Below, one piece after another: positions 6,285 through 13,070 of a stretch of DNA of 13,070 nt. This stretch comes from Bacteriovoracaceae bacterium UBA2394 (lineage in GTDB: Bacteria; Bdellovibrionota; UBA2394). The notes beneath the pieces are model-generated. The model was given only the letters and a program-made list of their open reading frames with translations. It made no database searches and had not been told where the DNA came from. The stretch spans positions 6,256 through 19,325 of the forward strand of contig DDSI01000088.1 in the NCBI GenBank assembly GCA_002343335.1, in the 5' to 3' direction. Position 1 is the first letter of the stretch. Each line of letters begins with the position of its first letter. The translations under genes were made by a program, and so were the position numbers.

Positions 6285-7222
6285 AACAATTTGAGATCTT
6301 CGATGGTATCGAGTGATTCGCAAGGAGTTTCCGGGCATATTTTTTTCAATAATCCCGTCAAAACTTTTCCAGATCCAACTTCGACGAAGCGAGTGACGCC
6401 GAGGCTAAGAGCGCGCTTCACGGATTCTTCCCAACGCACGGCCTGCGAAACTTGATCTTCTAGGTTCTTTCGAATGTCGGAGGCAGCGTGTTCAATGTCA
6501 GCGGTCGTGTTGGCGATGACTTGAGTTTGAGGAGCAGTGATATCGATTTCCGAAAGCGCCTTACCCAGTTCCGCTCCTGCATTCTTTAAGAGCGAGCAGT
6601 GAAAGGGTCCGGATACTTCCAATTTAGTCGCCGCCCTGGCTCCCAATTCTTTCGCTCTTGCAACGGCGCAGTCGATGGCGACGATGTGTCCAGAGAGGAC
6701 CACTTGGCCTGGGCAATTGTAAGCGGAAGGCTCCAAAACTTTGCCCGGCAAAGATTCCTTAACCTTCTCGCAAAGATTCTGAGCAATCTCGGGGGTCGCT
6801 CCAAGCAGTGCCGCCATTCCACCGACTCCTGACGGTACGGCTTCCTGCATCAATCGACCTCTAAGATGAACGAGTTTGACCGCTTGAGAAAAAGAAAGCG
6901 CTTCCGAGAATACGAGTGCCGAAAATTCGCCGAGAGAGTGGCCCAACGCCACGTGAGGTGTAATGCCCTTTGATTTTAACCAGCGACTCATTGCCGTGCT
7001 CACCGTGAGAAGCGCGGGCTGAGTAATATCGGTTTCTTTAAGTTTTTCGGCGGGACCTTCTCGCAGGATTTGAGAAAGCGGGAAGCCGATACTTGCATCG
7101 GCTTCCCTTAAAGTTTCGAGAAAAATACTTTCAAAATCAGAGAATCGCGTAGCTAGGCCGAAGCCCATGCCTACCGATTGTGAGCCTTGCCCTGGGAAGA
7201 CAAAGCCAAGCTTAGTCTCCAT
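6275..7222 (-). CDS. fabD: malonyl-CoA:ACP transacylase
   Basis: 315 residues, the normal length for FabD. It moves the malonyl group from CoA to acyl carrier protein, supplying the extender for fatty acid synthesis in the cytoplasm. Visible motifs are FVFPGQGSQ at 7-15, the nucleophile GHSLGEFSALV with Ser96, the malonyl-carboxylate arginine Arg121 in RGRLMQ, PGQVVLSG at 171-178, and the catalytic histidine His208 in SGPFHCSLL. AAGG 8 nt before ATG 7222 supports the start, and the FPGQGSQ motif rules out later ones. The start lies 52 bp inside the end of the protease gene in another frame. FabD is usually clustered with fabH, fabG and acpP; none is in view. The nearby acyltransferase pair uses ACP-bound chains but is a separate transcript. 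Confidence 0.96.
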   Translation of the reverse strand: METKLGFVFPGQGSQSVGMGFGLATRFSDFESIFLETLREADASIGFPLSQILREGPAEKLKETDITQPALLTVSTAMSRWLKSKGITPHVALGHSLGEFSALVFSEALSFSQAVKLVHLRGRLMQEAVPSGVGGMAALLGATPEIAQNLCEKVKESLPGKVLEPSAYNCPGQVVLSGHIVAIDCAVARAKELGARAATKLEVSGPFHCSLLKNAGAELGKALSEIDITAPQTQVIANTTADIEHAASDIRKNLEDQVSQAVRWEESVKRALSLGVTRFVEVGSGKVLTGLLKKICPETPCESLDTIEDLKLLGA

Positions 7223-8610
7223 GACTTAGCCTTTGCGACCACTTGATCGGCTTGCACAATTCCATAACCGTACCGATTATCCATACCCTCGGGACCCTTA
7301 TCAAGGACTGAGGAGTTGAGAATCTCGGTCAGTTTTTCGATCGTGAGCTCAGGAGCTGCGGCGAGTGCGAGCGCCACGACGCCACTTAAGTGAGGTGTCG
7401 CCATGCTCGTTCCAGAATATTCTGCCCACGCGCCTCCGGGAACGCTCGATTTTACGTTGTATCCGGGAGCGGAAATATTGGGCTTCGTGATGAACCGTGG
7501 TAATTTCTTCACCAACCAAATCACGGGCCCTCGGCTGCTGAAGCTTGTGAGCTCGCCATTTTCATCCACAGCACCAACGGCATAGGAGTGTGGGTAGCTT
7601 CCGGGAGCATTGATAGTCAGATAGGACGATCCCGAATTTCCGGCCGCGAAGCTCGGGAAAATTTGATGATCTCTCCATACTTGAATGACATTTTTAAACG
7701 CGTACACGAACTGACTCGAAGATCCCCAAGAGTTGCTGACCACGCGAGGAGCATCTTTTGTCAAAGGATCGCCGTCGGGATCTACCATGAATTCCATTGC
7801 TTTCAACAAGCCCGCGAGTTCCGCGCGACCTTCGCTGTCAAAAACCTTGGCCATGATGACCTTCGCACTTGGAGCTACCCCGATTTGTGTTCCGCTGGCA
7901 TTTCCTCCGACGATGGTTCCGGCGACGTGCGTACCGTGACCGTGATAGTCTTTTCCATCGTTATCTTTGGTGAAGTCTTTGACCATGACCACCTTTCCCT
8001 TCAGGTCGGGATGATCAGCATCAATTCCGGTGTCAATAATTCCGACAACGACTTCTTCCCCGCGACTACCTTTTTCCCAAGCCTCGGGTGCATGTATCAG
8101 TTGAAGGCCGTAGGTGAACTGAGATTGATCGGCATTCACTTTTCTTTTGGACTCACTCGCTTTGGGTTCGTCGAGCATAATCGTCTTGTTTAAGACAACT
8201 CCATCGACAAGTCCGTTCTTAACGAGTTTCTTCAAACTCGCGCGATCAATTTTCATGATAACGGCGTTGGAACTCCAAAGTGTTTCATACTCTTTTGAAT
8301 AGCTAGAAAGAGATTGTGTGATCTCCTCGGCTTGCATGGTGAGCGCCATTCGCTGCATCGATCGATCCGCCGTGATTCCTTGCGCTTGAAAGGAGGCATC
8401 GGGTTTCAGATACACGATGACCTCTTTGATAGATGGCAAAAGTTGTTGCGCAGATTCTTTTTCACTCATCCAGGTTTTCAAATCTGGATCTAGAAAACGC
8501 GCTTCAGCAGAAGTGAAAGCAAAAAATACGAACGTGAATGTTGAAGTTAACGAAATGATTCGACTCAGGCTCGACCTGATGGTCAGCCCGTTCGGACTTT
8601 TATTTGACAT
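7171..8610 (-). CDS. secreted subtilisin-family (S8) serine protease
   Basis: 479 residues. A signal peptide ends near residue 38 (...AFTSAEA-RF). Residues about 60-148 form an I9-type propeptide (EVIVYLKP...ALTMQAEEITQSLSSYSKEYETLWSSNAVIMKID, ending in LDEPKA), which normally acts as a folding chaperone and inhibitor and is then cut off. The S8 catalytic domain follows with Asp193 in IIDTGID, His225 in HGHGTHVAG, oxyanion Asn325 in AAGNSG and Ser402 in GTSMATPH; all are intact. A small insert, VIWLVKKLPRF, sits between SSRGP and ISAPG. No extra C-terminal domain is present. GGGGGAG 7 nt upstream of ATG 8610 supports the start. The last ~17 residues are read from sequence that also encodes the fabD N-terminus, so they may not matter functionally. 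It is probably exported and broad-specificity; the target is unknown. Confidence 0.94.
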   Translation of the reverse strand: MSNKSPNGLTIRSSLSRIISLTSTFTFVFFAFTSAEARFLDPDLKTWMSEKESAQQLLPSIKEVIVYLKPDASFQAQGITADRSMQRMALTMQAEEITQSLSSYSKEYETLWSSNAVIMKIDRASLKKLVKNGLVDGVVLNKTIMLDEPKASESKRKVNADQSQFTYGLQLIHAPEAWEKGSRGEEVVVGIIDTGIDADHPDLKGKVVMVKDFTKDNDGKDYHGHGTHVAGTIVGGNASGTQIGVAPSAKVIMAKVFDSEGRAELAGLLKAMEFMVDPDGDPLTKDAPRVVSNSWGSSSQFVYAFKNVIQVWRDHQIFPSFAAGNSGSSYLTINAPGSYPHSYAVGAVDENGELTSFSSRGPVIWLVKKLPRFITKPNISAPGYNVKSSVPGGAWAEYSGTSMATPHLSGVVALALAAAPELTIEKLTEILNSSVLDKGPEGMDNRYGYGIVQADQVVAKAKSWRLSLALSSQGKAHNR

Positions 8611-8617
8611 GAATTAT

Positions 8618-8637
8618 CTCCCCCGACATTCACTATA
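8618..8637 (-). promoter_or_regulatory. possible -10 box and Shine-Dalgarno of the protease gene
   Basis: On minus, TATAGT at 8632-8637 resembles a -10 element, and GGGGGAG at 8618-8624 is a strong ribosome binding site. No consensus -35 is present at 16-18 bp, so an activator or alternative sigma factor may be needed. The leader would be very short. Confidence 0.4.
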
Positions 8638-8644
8638 AAATTTC

Positions 8645-8683
8645 TGAAGCGCCACGGCGAGAAATCCTTGGGGCGGCGCCTCA
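8645..8683 (-). terminator. hairpin downstream of tRNA-Leu, possible terminator
   Basis: On minus, TGAGGCGCC (8675-8683) pairs with GGCGCTTCA (8645-8653) over 9 bp, including one G-U pair, with a 21-nt loop. GAAATTTTATAG follows. On plus it is followed by AAATTTTTATG, so it could work either way. It lies about 60 bp after the tRNA and just before the protease -10 box. The long loop and interrupted T-tract lower confidence. Confidence 0.45.
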
Positions 8684-8745
8684 AATTTTTATGACACTAG
8701 TTGCTAACGCAGCGAAGTAGAATGCGGAGATTCGTCCAAACAGTT

Positions 8746-8831
8746 TGCCTCTGGCCCGAATCGAACGGGCACGGACCTTTCGGCCCCCAGGATTTTAAGT
8801 CCTGTGCGTCTACCAATTCCGCCACAGAGGC
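8746..8831 (-). tRNA. tRNA-Leu (UAA)
   Basis: 86 nt, a class II tRNA with a long variable arm. The acceptor stem GCCTCTG (8825-8831) pairs with CAGAGGC (8747-8753), with discriminator A at 8746. The anticodon stem-loop reads CAGGA-CTTAAAA-TCCTG, giving anticodon UAA (Leu, codons UUA/UUG). The D-arm region GGCGGAATTGGTAGACGC and the T-arm GGTTCGATTC-type loop, here CCCGTTCGATTCGGG, are standard, and the variable arm is GGGGGCCGAAAGGTCC. The 3' CCA is not encoded (AAAC follows), so it must be added by CCA-adding enzyme. Confidence 0.96.
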
Positions 8832-8855
8832 AACTTCGAAACTGATAAGAAATGG

Positions 8856-8885
8856 ATAATAGAGCGACTTCGAATCGCTTTGCAA
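8856..8885 (-). promoter_or_regulatory. promoter of tRNA-Leu
   Basis: On minus, TTGCAA (8880-8885) and TATTAT (8856-8861) are separated by 18 bp and lie about 25 bp upstream of the tRNA 5' end. This gives a short leader, as expected for a monocistronic tRNA. The spacer contains an inverted repeat AGCGA / TCGCT (8863-8867 with 8875-8879). Confidence 0.6.
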
Positions 8886-8923
8886 ATGCTGAATTCCGAG
8901 CAAAAAATTCCTGCTGGGGGCTC

Positions 8924-10057
8924 TTAAGGACTTCGGCGTTGAATGAAGTCGAAACCCTGATCCGGTGGGGGCGCTAAAGGCAGCGTGTCGCCGGGATACG
9001 AGTTCCTCAATCTGTCCATGGATTCGATAACGTCCGCGCACGCGTTAAGGAGATCTATCGTCTGAACTTTTTCAGGAGAAAACTCTCGGGCCTCAGTGAG
9101 GTAGGTCGCTGCAGGATCTGAATTCATATGGCCATCGCGGCCTTGGTGCAAGTGAAGTGTTTCATGCGGATCCCCAGGCCGGTTTTCCAGATCGACTAAT
9201 GTCACATCCTTACCATTGGCTCGCAATTGCTCCGCCAAAATTTCTAAGGCCACGACATCCATATGAAAGTCGGCCGAAGAATAAAGAAAATAAAGTGGGA
9301 TGAGTGAGGCCCTCGGGAAGCCCGCGCGATGTATTTCACGTAAGGCTTCAATGCCTGAAATTACGAAATCTAAACTCTTTTTTAAGCGAAGCACTCTGCG
9401 GGGATGGTTAGCGGTTCCGAGAATTCGCTTTATCTCAATGGTGAGGTCGATGTCGTCCGAACTTGATATATGAAACAGAGGAAGCTCTCGGGCGAGGTAT
9501 AAATTTGCGATTTTGTGTAGATCATCGATGCTAAGAATTTGAGTCTCCAGAATGATGGGGCTGTAGAATTTGATAGAGGCAACGTATTTCCACATCTCCG
9601 TCCATTTTTGATAAAGATATAATGCACTGATCGTACCCCCCGAATGGGCGACTAAATGGACCTTTTTAAATTTGTGACGATGAATAAGACGTTCAATCGC
9701 ATTTTGAAGATCCATTCGAAGGCTTTTCGCACTCCCTTTGAAGTCAGGAGCTTCACTCCGTTGTACGAAGACCGCCGTACGAAAACCCTTGGACCGACAG
9801 TACGCCCTCGCTCTTTTCATATTTCCAGCGAGGGCATTGATTCCGGGAATAAATAGAAAAACTTCATTTTTTTGGATCGAATTTGAACTGATTTCGTCAG
9901 TGGTCATATCCGTCAGTTCTTGATGAAGGGTCTGATCCATGTAAGTGAAGGGGTCAAAGGGATTTGGCAGTTCTTCCGCATGAACAGCCGCTTTAAAGTG
10001 CGCTGAAGCTGTGAAGGAAAGAATGGCCAAAAAAATGGAGATTCTTTTCATTCGCAT
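8924..10057 (-). CDS. secreted alpha/beta hydrolase (putative serine esterase)
   Basis: 377 residues. A signal peptide (MRMKRISIFLAILSFTASAHF..., cleavage near AHA-EE or ASA-HF) suggests export. An alpha/beta-hydrolase fold follows: strand VFLFIPGINALAGN near 66-79 carries the oxyanion-hole region, and the nucleophile elbow is VHLVAHSGGT with Ser139. Asp263 (SSADFHMD) is the likely acid and His310 (GRDGHMNS) the likely base. A Pro-rich tail ends the protein. No family-specific lipase signature beyond HSGG is evident, so the substrate is unknown. A TTG at 10063 could extend it, but ATG 10057 begins just 2 bp after the histidine-kinase stop, and ATG 10051 is also possible. Either way it is tightly linked to the kinase and probably co-transcribed. 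Downstream is tRNA-Leu, with no clear terminator between. Confidence 0.82.
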   Translation of the reverse strand: MRMKRISIFLAILSFTASAHFKAAVHAEELPNPFDPFTYMDQTLHQELTDMTTDEISSNSIQKNEVFLFIPGINALAGNMKRARAYCRSKGFRTAVFVQRSEAPDFKGSAKSLRMDLQNAIERLIHRHKFKKVHLVAHSGGTISALYLYQKWTEMWKYVASIKFYSPIILETQILSIDDLHKIANLYLARELPLFHISSSDDIDLTIEIKRILGTANHPRRVLRLKKSLDFVISGIEALREIHRAGFPRASLIPLYFLYSSADFHMDVVALEILAEQLRANGKDVTLVDLENRPGDPHETLHLHQGRDGHMNSDPAATYLTEAREFSPEKVQTIDLLNACADVIESMDRLRNSYPGDTLPLAPPPDQGFDFIQRRSP

Positions 10058-10059
10058 TC

Positions 10060-11742
10060 TCAATTTTTATCCGGCGAATCCGAATGCAGAACTCGCAAAA
10101 GATTTTCTGCATCAACGCTGTTCTCTTCGCTGGGTAAAGGGAGAGTAAAATAAAATGTGGTTCCCACTCCTTCCTGAGATTCGACCCAGATTTTCCCTTC
10201 ATGACGCTCTACAATTCGTTTTGCAACCGTCAATCCAATACCCGTTCCTTCACGACTGGAATCTCTAGGTTCTAAACGCTGAAAAAGTCTAAAGACGCGT
10301 TCATTGAATCGAGCGGGCAACCCCTTTCCATTGTCAGTCACCGAGAATAAATAGTTCCTGCTTTGCTTAATGGCGCGCACTCGAATTTTGGGTCGTGTCT
10401 CTCTTCGGTACTTTAAGCTGTTATCGATCAGATTTTGAAAGAGCTCTACAAGTAAATTAAAGTGACCGTGAACGACGGGCAAATCGCGATAGAAAATCTC
10501 CGCGGAGGATTCGTCTACGAGATGCTTAAGATTGAGGCATGCGGCATCCACCACTTGCTGAGTGTTGACGGGGTTCAAGCGAATCTTAGAACTGCTGACT
10601 TGCGCATATTCTAGCAACGCTTGAATCAGATGCATAAGTCTTTGCGATCCTCCTAAGGCATAGCCAATGAATTGGTGGGCTTCGTCAGGAAGCTGTTTTG
10701 TATATTTCATCTGAAGAAGCTGAAGAAAATTTGTGATCATCCGAAGGGGTTCTTTGAGATCATGAGATGCAACGTAAGCGAACTCTTCAAGTTCCTGATT
10801 TCTACGAACCAACTCCTGGGCGTGCAGCTTGAGACGAGACTCTGCTTCGAGATGTTCTGTGATATCTCTCCCCACCCCTTGTAGTTCAATAATTTTTCCA
10901 GCGTCGTCGTGAATAGCACAGGCTTCCCATTGAAATTTTCGCCAGCCCAGGTGCGTCCAGGAGCGATGCACGCTCACCCCTCGATAGGGAGGTGTCGCAA
11001 GTTGCTTCATCATTTTGAATACTCTGGGCACGTCATCTGGGTGAACCTGAGGAATAAACTTCGTACCAATTAAGGTTTCGCGCGGCTTGCCTGCTTTCAC
11101 ACAGTAGGCATCGTTGACGAACGTGAATCGGCCTTCCCAATCAATTCTCACAATGAGATCCGTTTGAGATTCCACAAGTCCCTGGTATCGCTTTTCGCTC
11201 TGTCGATACTGCGCAGATAGGGGATCGATGTGGCCATCTTGCATCGGACGTCCCACGACAAATACAAACTCGCAGGATTCGATCCAGCTTAGGGTAAATT
11301 CAAACTGCCGTTTTCGACTCTGAGAATTTTCAACTGAGGAATTAAATCGAATGGGTTGACCTTCTTTCATCTGCTGAATGAAATGTATCCAAATATTACT
11401 TGTGCAATCCGGCAGGACTGCATTGATTTTTCTTTCACAGATTTCCGTGAGAGATAGCCCCGAGGTTTGGAGCAGCGCGGGATTAGCGTACAGAATTCCA
11501 CCCTCGGAATTGAGGCAAGCCATCACGTCGTGCGAACCTAAAAAGCATTCGTGAATCCATGAATCTTGAATAAAGGGTTGGCCTCGTAAAATATTGGAGA
11601 ACATTCCATCGACATGGTTTTCAGTCGTTTTTTTTACCGAGGTCGACGATATAAGTGGCTCTCCACGCAGAATTCGCAAAAAGAAATTTCGCTCCTGTCT
11701 AGTGGAGTTCGCAGCCGCAGGTTCCGATGAATTTGCGTTCAT
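10060..11742 (-). CDS. soluble hybrid-free sensor histidine kinase with two PAS domains
   Basis: 560 residues with no transmembrane segment, so a cytoplasmic sensor. Order: an N-terminal ~60-residue region with a duplicated motif (FLRILRGEPLI at 21-31, FSNILRGQPFI at 48-58); PAS 1 at about 62-165 (GGILYANPALLQTSGLS); PAS 2 at about 183-297 (GRFTFVNDAYCVKAG, ending in QGVGRDITEHLEAE with a PAC-type end); a coiled linker; HisKA with phosphoacceptor His327 in ASHDLKEPLR; and a HATPase domain with the N box NLIDNSLKY (437-445), DNGKGL (470-475), the FRLFQRL F box and GTGIGL (499-504). The HisKA form, ending in LLEYAQV, resembles the phytochrome-related/HWE-adjacent PAS kinases common in environmental bacteria. 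AAGGAAGG 5 nt before ATG 11742 fixes the start. No response regulator is adjacent in view; a secreted hydrolase follows 2 bp downstream. The ligand is unknown. Confidence 0.94.
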   Translation of the reverse strand: MNANSSEPAAANSTRQERNFFLRILRGEPLISSTSVKKTTENHVDGMFSNILRGQPFIQDSWIHECFLGSHDVMACLNSEGGILYANPALLQTSGLSLTEICERKINAVLPDCTSNIWIHFIQQMKEGQPIRFNSSVENSQSRKRQFEFTLSWIESCEFVFVVGRPMQDGHIDPLSAQYRQSEKRYQGLVESQTDLIVRIDWEGRFTFVNDAYCVKAGKPRETLIGTKFIPQVHPDDVPRVFKMMKQLATPPYRGVSVHRSWTHLGWRKFQWEACAIHDDAGKIIELQGVGRDITEHLEAESRLKLHAQELVRRNQELEEFAYVASHDLKEPLRMITNFLQLLQMKYTKQLPDEAHQFIGYALGGSQRLMHLIQALLEYAQVSSSKIRLNPVNTQQVVDAACLNLKHLVDESSAEIFYRDLPVVHGHFNLLVELFQNLIDNSLKYRRETRPKIRVRAIKQSRNYLFSVTDNGKGLPARFNERVFRLFQRLEPRDSSREGTGIGLTVAKRIVERHEGKIWVESQEGVGTTFYFTLPLPSEENSVDAENLLRVLHSDSPDKN

Positions 11743-11747
11743 TCCGA

Positions 11748-11755
11748 CCTTCCTT
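11748..11755 (-). promoter_or_regulatory. strong Shine-Dalgarno of the PAS kinase gene
   Basis: AAGGAAGG on minus lies 5 nt before ATG 11742, fixing that start and implying efficient translation. Confidence 0.7.
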
Positions 11756-11784
11756 TATCCCTTGCCACCGACTTTTGCCGGATA

Positions 11785-11843
11785 AGATATCTCTATCTGC
11801 AGGCGTATCGTCTCGATAGACGACCAAAGTCCTAATTAGGACT
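11785..11843. repeat. cluster of three palindromes between the kinase genes
   Basis: Within the 117-bp spacer lie a 16-bp perfect palindrome AGTCCTAATTAGGACT (11828-11843), an inverted repeat TCGTCT-CGAT-AGACGA (11808-11823), and an 8-bp palindrome AGATATCT (11785-11792) inside the near-symmetric GATAAGATATCTCTATC. The first could fold as a 6-bp hairpin after the upstream kinase, but no T-tract follows on minus, only TTTGG. Operator sites for the downstream PAS kinase gene are the other possibility. I could not place a convincing -35/-10 pair here. Confidence 0.55.
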
Positions 11844-11859
11844 AGAGGGTTGATATGAT

Positions 11860-13070
11860 TCAATTTTTTAGTTGGCTTTGTAATAGAGCAGGGAAATTGA
11901 CCTTCGTTCGAAGTCCTCCAGAAGGTCTATTTTCAAAGCTGAGGTTCAATTTGCTCACGCTCACGATTTCCTTGCAGAGACTTAATCCTAGGCCTGCTTT
12001 ACGGCTGACGGCCTGTGGATCGTTAAGTTCTTCAACGAGTTCGGGGCTCATCCCCGCTCCGCTGTCATCCATCATCAGCGTTAGAGATCGATCCGGATTT
12101 CGCAGAAGAGAAATCTCAGCTTTGACATTGCTAGAGGTGTGTTTGTGAATATTGCGCGCTAAATTACTAAGAAGCAGAGAGAGCAGTTCCGGATCCATGA
12201 GGACTTCGTACGATTCCGAAGCCGCCCCACTTGCATTCAGTTTCAAATCGCGATGAGCCAGCTTTTCAAGTTCCTCCCAATGCTGTTTCAAAAAATCCCT
12301 AAGATCGAAGACTTCGGGTTTGTAAGGATCTTTGGCTCGATCTTTTGAAGCGAGCCTCAGAACGGTCTGAACAATCTGATCGATTCTCGACACCTCTTGG
12401 AGTGCGCTCTCGAGTAAATTCTTAGTTCTATCTGAATCCTTCATGTCTCCCATGAGACCCGTTTCGATTTCTCCCTGAATAATTGTTAGAGGAGTTCTTA
12501 CTTCGTGAGCAATGAATCTCCCAAGTTGATGGAACTTCAGGAGAGATTTTTGCGATCGTAAAACGAGTTCATTAATTTTTTCAACGAGAGGGCGGAAGTC
12601 ACTCGGAACCTCGTTCAAACCGAGAGGTTGCCAGCTCTTCAGCCGATCAAAATCCAACGCATCAATCTGCCTCATAATTTTTCGAAGAGGCGATAGACCT
12701 TGAACGGCTACCCAACGAGCTACAAAAAAGGAAAAGAGAAGGAGAGCGATGAAAACCAGGGAAAACGGAATCACGTTCTCTCTAAGGACCTGATAGCCGA
12801 TTGGGCGAGGGGCGGCGATCTGAAGAAGAAAAACTCGTCCTGTAGGAGCTCGATAAGAACGAATAAGAGTAAAGTATTCTCGAGAGCTTCCCTCCATCAC
12901 AAATATTCCGCGATCGATAAACCTGCTTTGTTGACGAATGTTTGTACTTAGGTCTCGAATGTTGATGTTGGAATAAATCAAATTCCCGCGAGAATCGTAA
13001 AGCCGGACAATTTCGGAAAGCTGAGCAGAATCGACAGTCTTTGGAATCAATGGATCGAGTTCGATGTCGG
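11860..13070 (-). CDS. membrane sensor histidine kinase, partial (N-terminus off right edge)
   Basis: At least 402 residues; the frame is open to the window edge, so the 5' end and first transmembrane helix lie outside. A TTG at 13050 is an internal codon, not a likely start. The visible part begins in an extracytoplasmic sensor region (IVRLYDSRGNLIYSN..., FTLIRSYRAPTGRVFLLQIA). A transmembrane helix follows (VIPFSLVFIALLLFSFFVARWVAV), then a HAMP-like linker (GLSPLRKIMRQIDALDF), and HisKA with the phosphoacceptor His in GRFIAHEVRTPLTIIQGEIE. The ATPase domain has an N box (SNLARNIHKHT), MDDSGAGMSPELV and AGLGLSLCKEIV. It ends at TGA 11860-11862. This is the classic transmembrane two-component architecture (PhoR/EnvZ/QseC-like). 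A response regulator gene is likely just upstream, beyond the window, but that is inference. The stimulus is unknown. Confidence 0.93.
   Translation of the reverse strand, partial: DIELDPLIPKTVDSAQLSEIVRLYDSRGNLIYSNINIRDLSTNIRQQSRFIDRGIFVMEGSSREYFTLIRSYRAPTGRVFLLQIAAPRPIGYQVLRENVIPFSLVFIALLLFSFFVARWVAVQGLSPLRKIMRQIDALDFDRLKSWQPLGLNEVPSDFRPLVEKINELVLRSQKSLLKFHQLGRFIAHEVRTPLTIIQGEIETGLMGDMKDSDRTKNLLESALQEVSRIDQIVQTVLRLASKDRAKDPYKPEVFDLRDFLKQHWEELEKLAHRDLKLNASGAASESYEVLMDPELLSLLLSNLARNIHKHTSSNVKAEISLLRNPDRSLTLMMDDSGAGMSPELVEELNDPQAVSRKAGLGLSLCKEIVSVSKLNLSFENRPSGGLRTKVNFPALLQSQLKN

Noticed and set aside
7588..8193. 201-codon open frame on plus within the protease gene
   Set aside because: It is antisense to the S8 protease catalytic core, whose motifs are intact; the translation shows no domain, signal peptide or ribosome binding site.
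8697..9041. 114-codon open frame on minus across tRNA-Leu and the hydrolase 3' end
   Set aside because: It reads through the tRNA gene (VAELVDAQDLKSW is a typical tRNA-derived artefact) and overlaps the hydrolase in another frame.
13050..13068. TTG 13050 as the start of the right-edge histidine kinase
   Set aside because: The frame stays open upstream to the window edge, and a first transmembrane helix is missing, so the gene is truncated by the window.
1..13070. Mobile elements, CRISPR arrays, attachment sites or defence systems
   Set aside because: No transposase, integrase, terminal repeats, direct-repeat arrays or defence domains were seen; the tRNA-Leu gene has no nearby integrase or duplicated 3' end within the window.

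Overview
The window comes from a Gram-negative bacterium of moderate GC content. Signal-peptide proteins, a LemA lipoprotein, a likely amino-acid-lipid acyltransferase pair, a secreted subtilase with propeptide and PAS histidine kinases would fit a Bdellovibrionota or neighbouring 'deltaproteobacterial' lineage. That placement is an inference from gene content and style; nothing in the window proves it. Almost everything is on the minus strand. The only plus-strand gene is a short-chain dehydrogenase at 2045-2803.

Layout, left to right. (1) 1-1985, minus: a lemA / TPM / TPM membrane operon, read from lemA at the right; the last gene runs off the left edge. (2) 2045-2803, plus: a YdfG-like NADP-dependent dehydrogenase, divergent from lemA. 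(3) 2814-6184, minus: an OlsB-like N-acyltransferase and an OlsA/PlsC-like O-acyltransferase coupled by an ATGA overlap, then a 201-bp gap with competing hairpins, then a large unrecognised Ser/Thr-rich secreted protein. (4) 6275-8610, minus: a subtilisin-family protease whose 3' end overlaps fabD by 52 bp, closed by a clear intrinsic terminator. (5) 8746-8831, minus: tRNA-Leu(UAA) with its own promoter. (6) 8924-11742, minus: a soluble two-PAS histidine kinase followed 2 bp later by a secreted alpha/beta hydrolase. (7) 11860-13070, minus: a membrane histidine kinase whose 5' end lies beyond the right edge. A 117-bp palindrome-rich spacer separates the two kinases.

Functionally, most of the window concerns the envelope and exported functions. 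FabD supplies malonyl-ACP for fatty acid synthesis, and the OlsB/OlsA-like pair would consume acyl-ACP to make an ornithine-type or other amino-acid lipid. The two kinases have no response regulator in view. No mobile element, CRISPR array or recognised defence system is visible. I found no clearly novel system. The least explained items are the 506-residue secreted protein with its leader hairpins, the kinase-hydrolase pair, and the palindrome cluster at 11785-11843.
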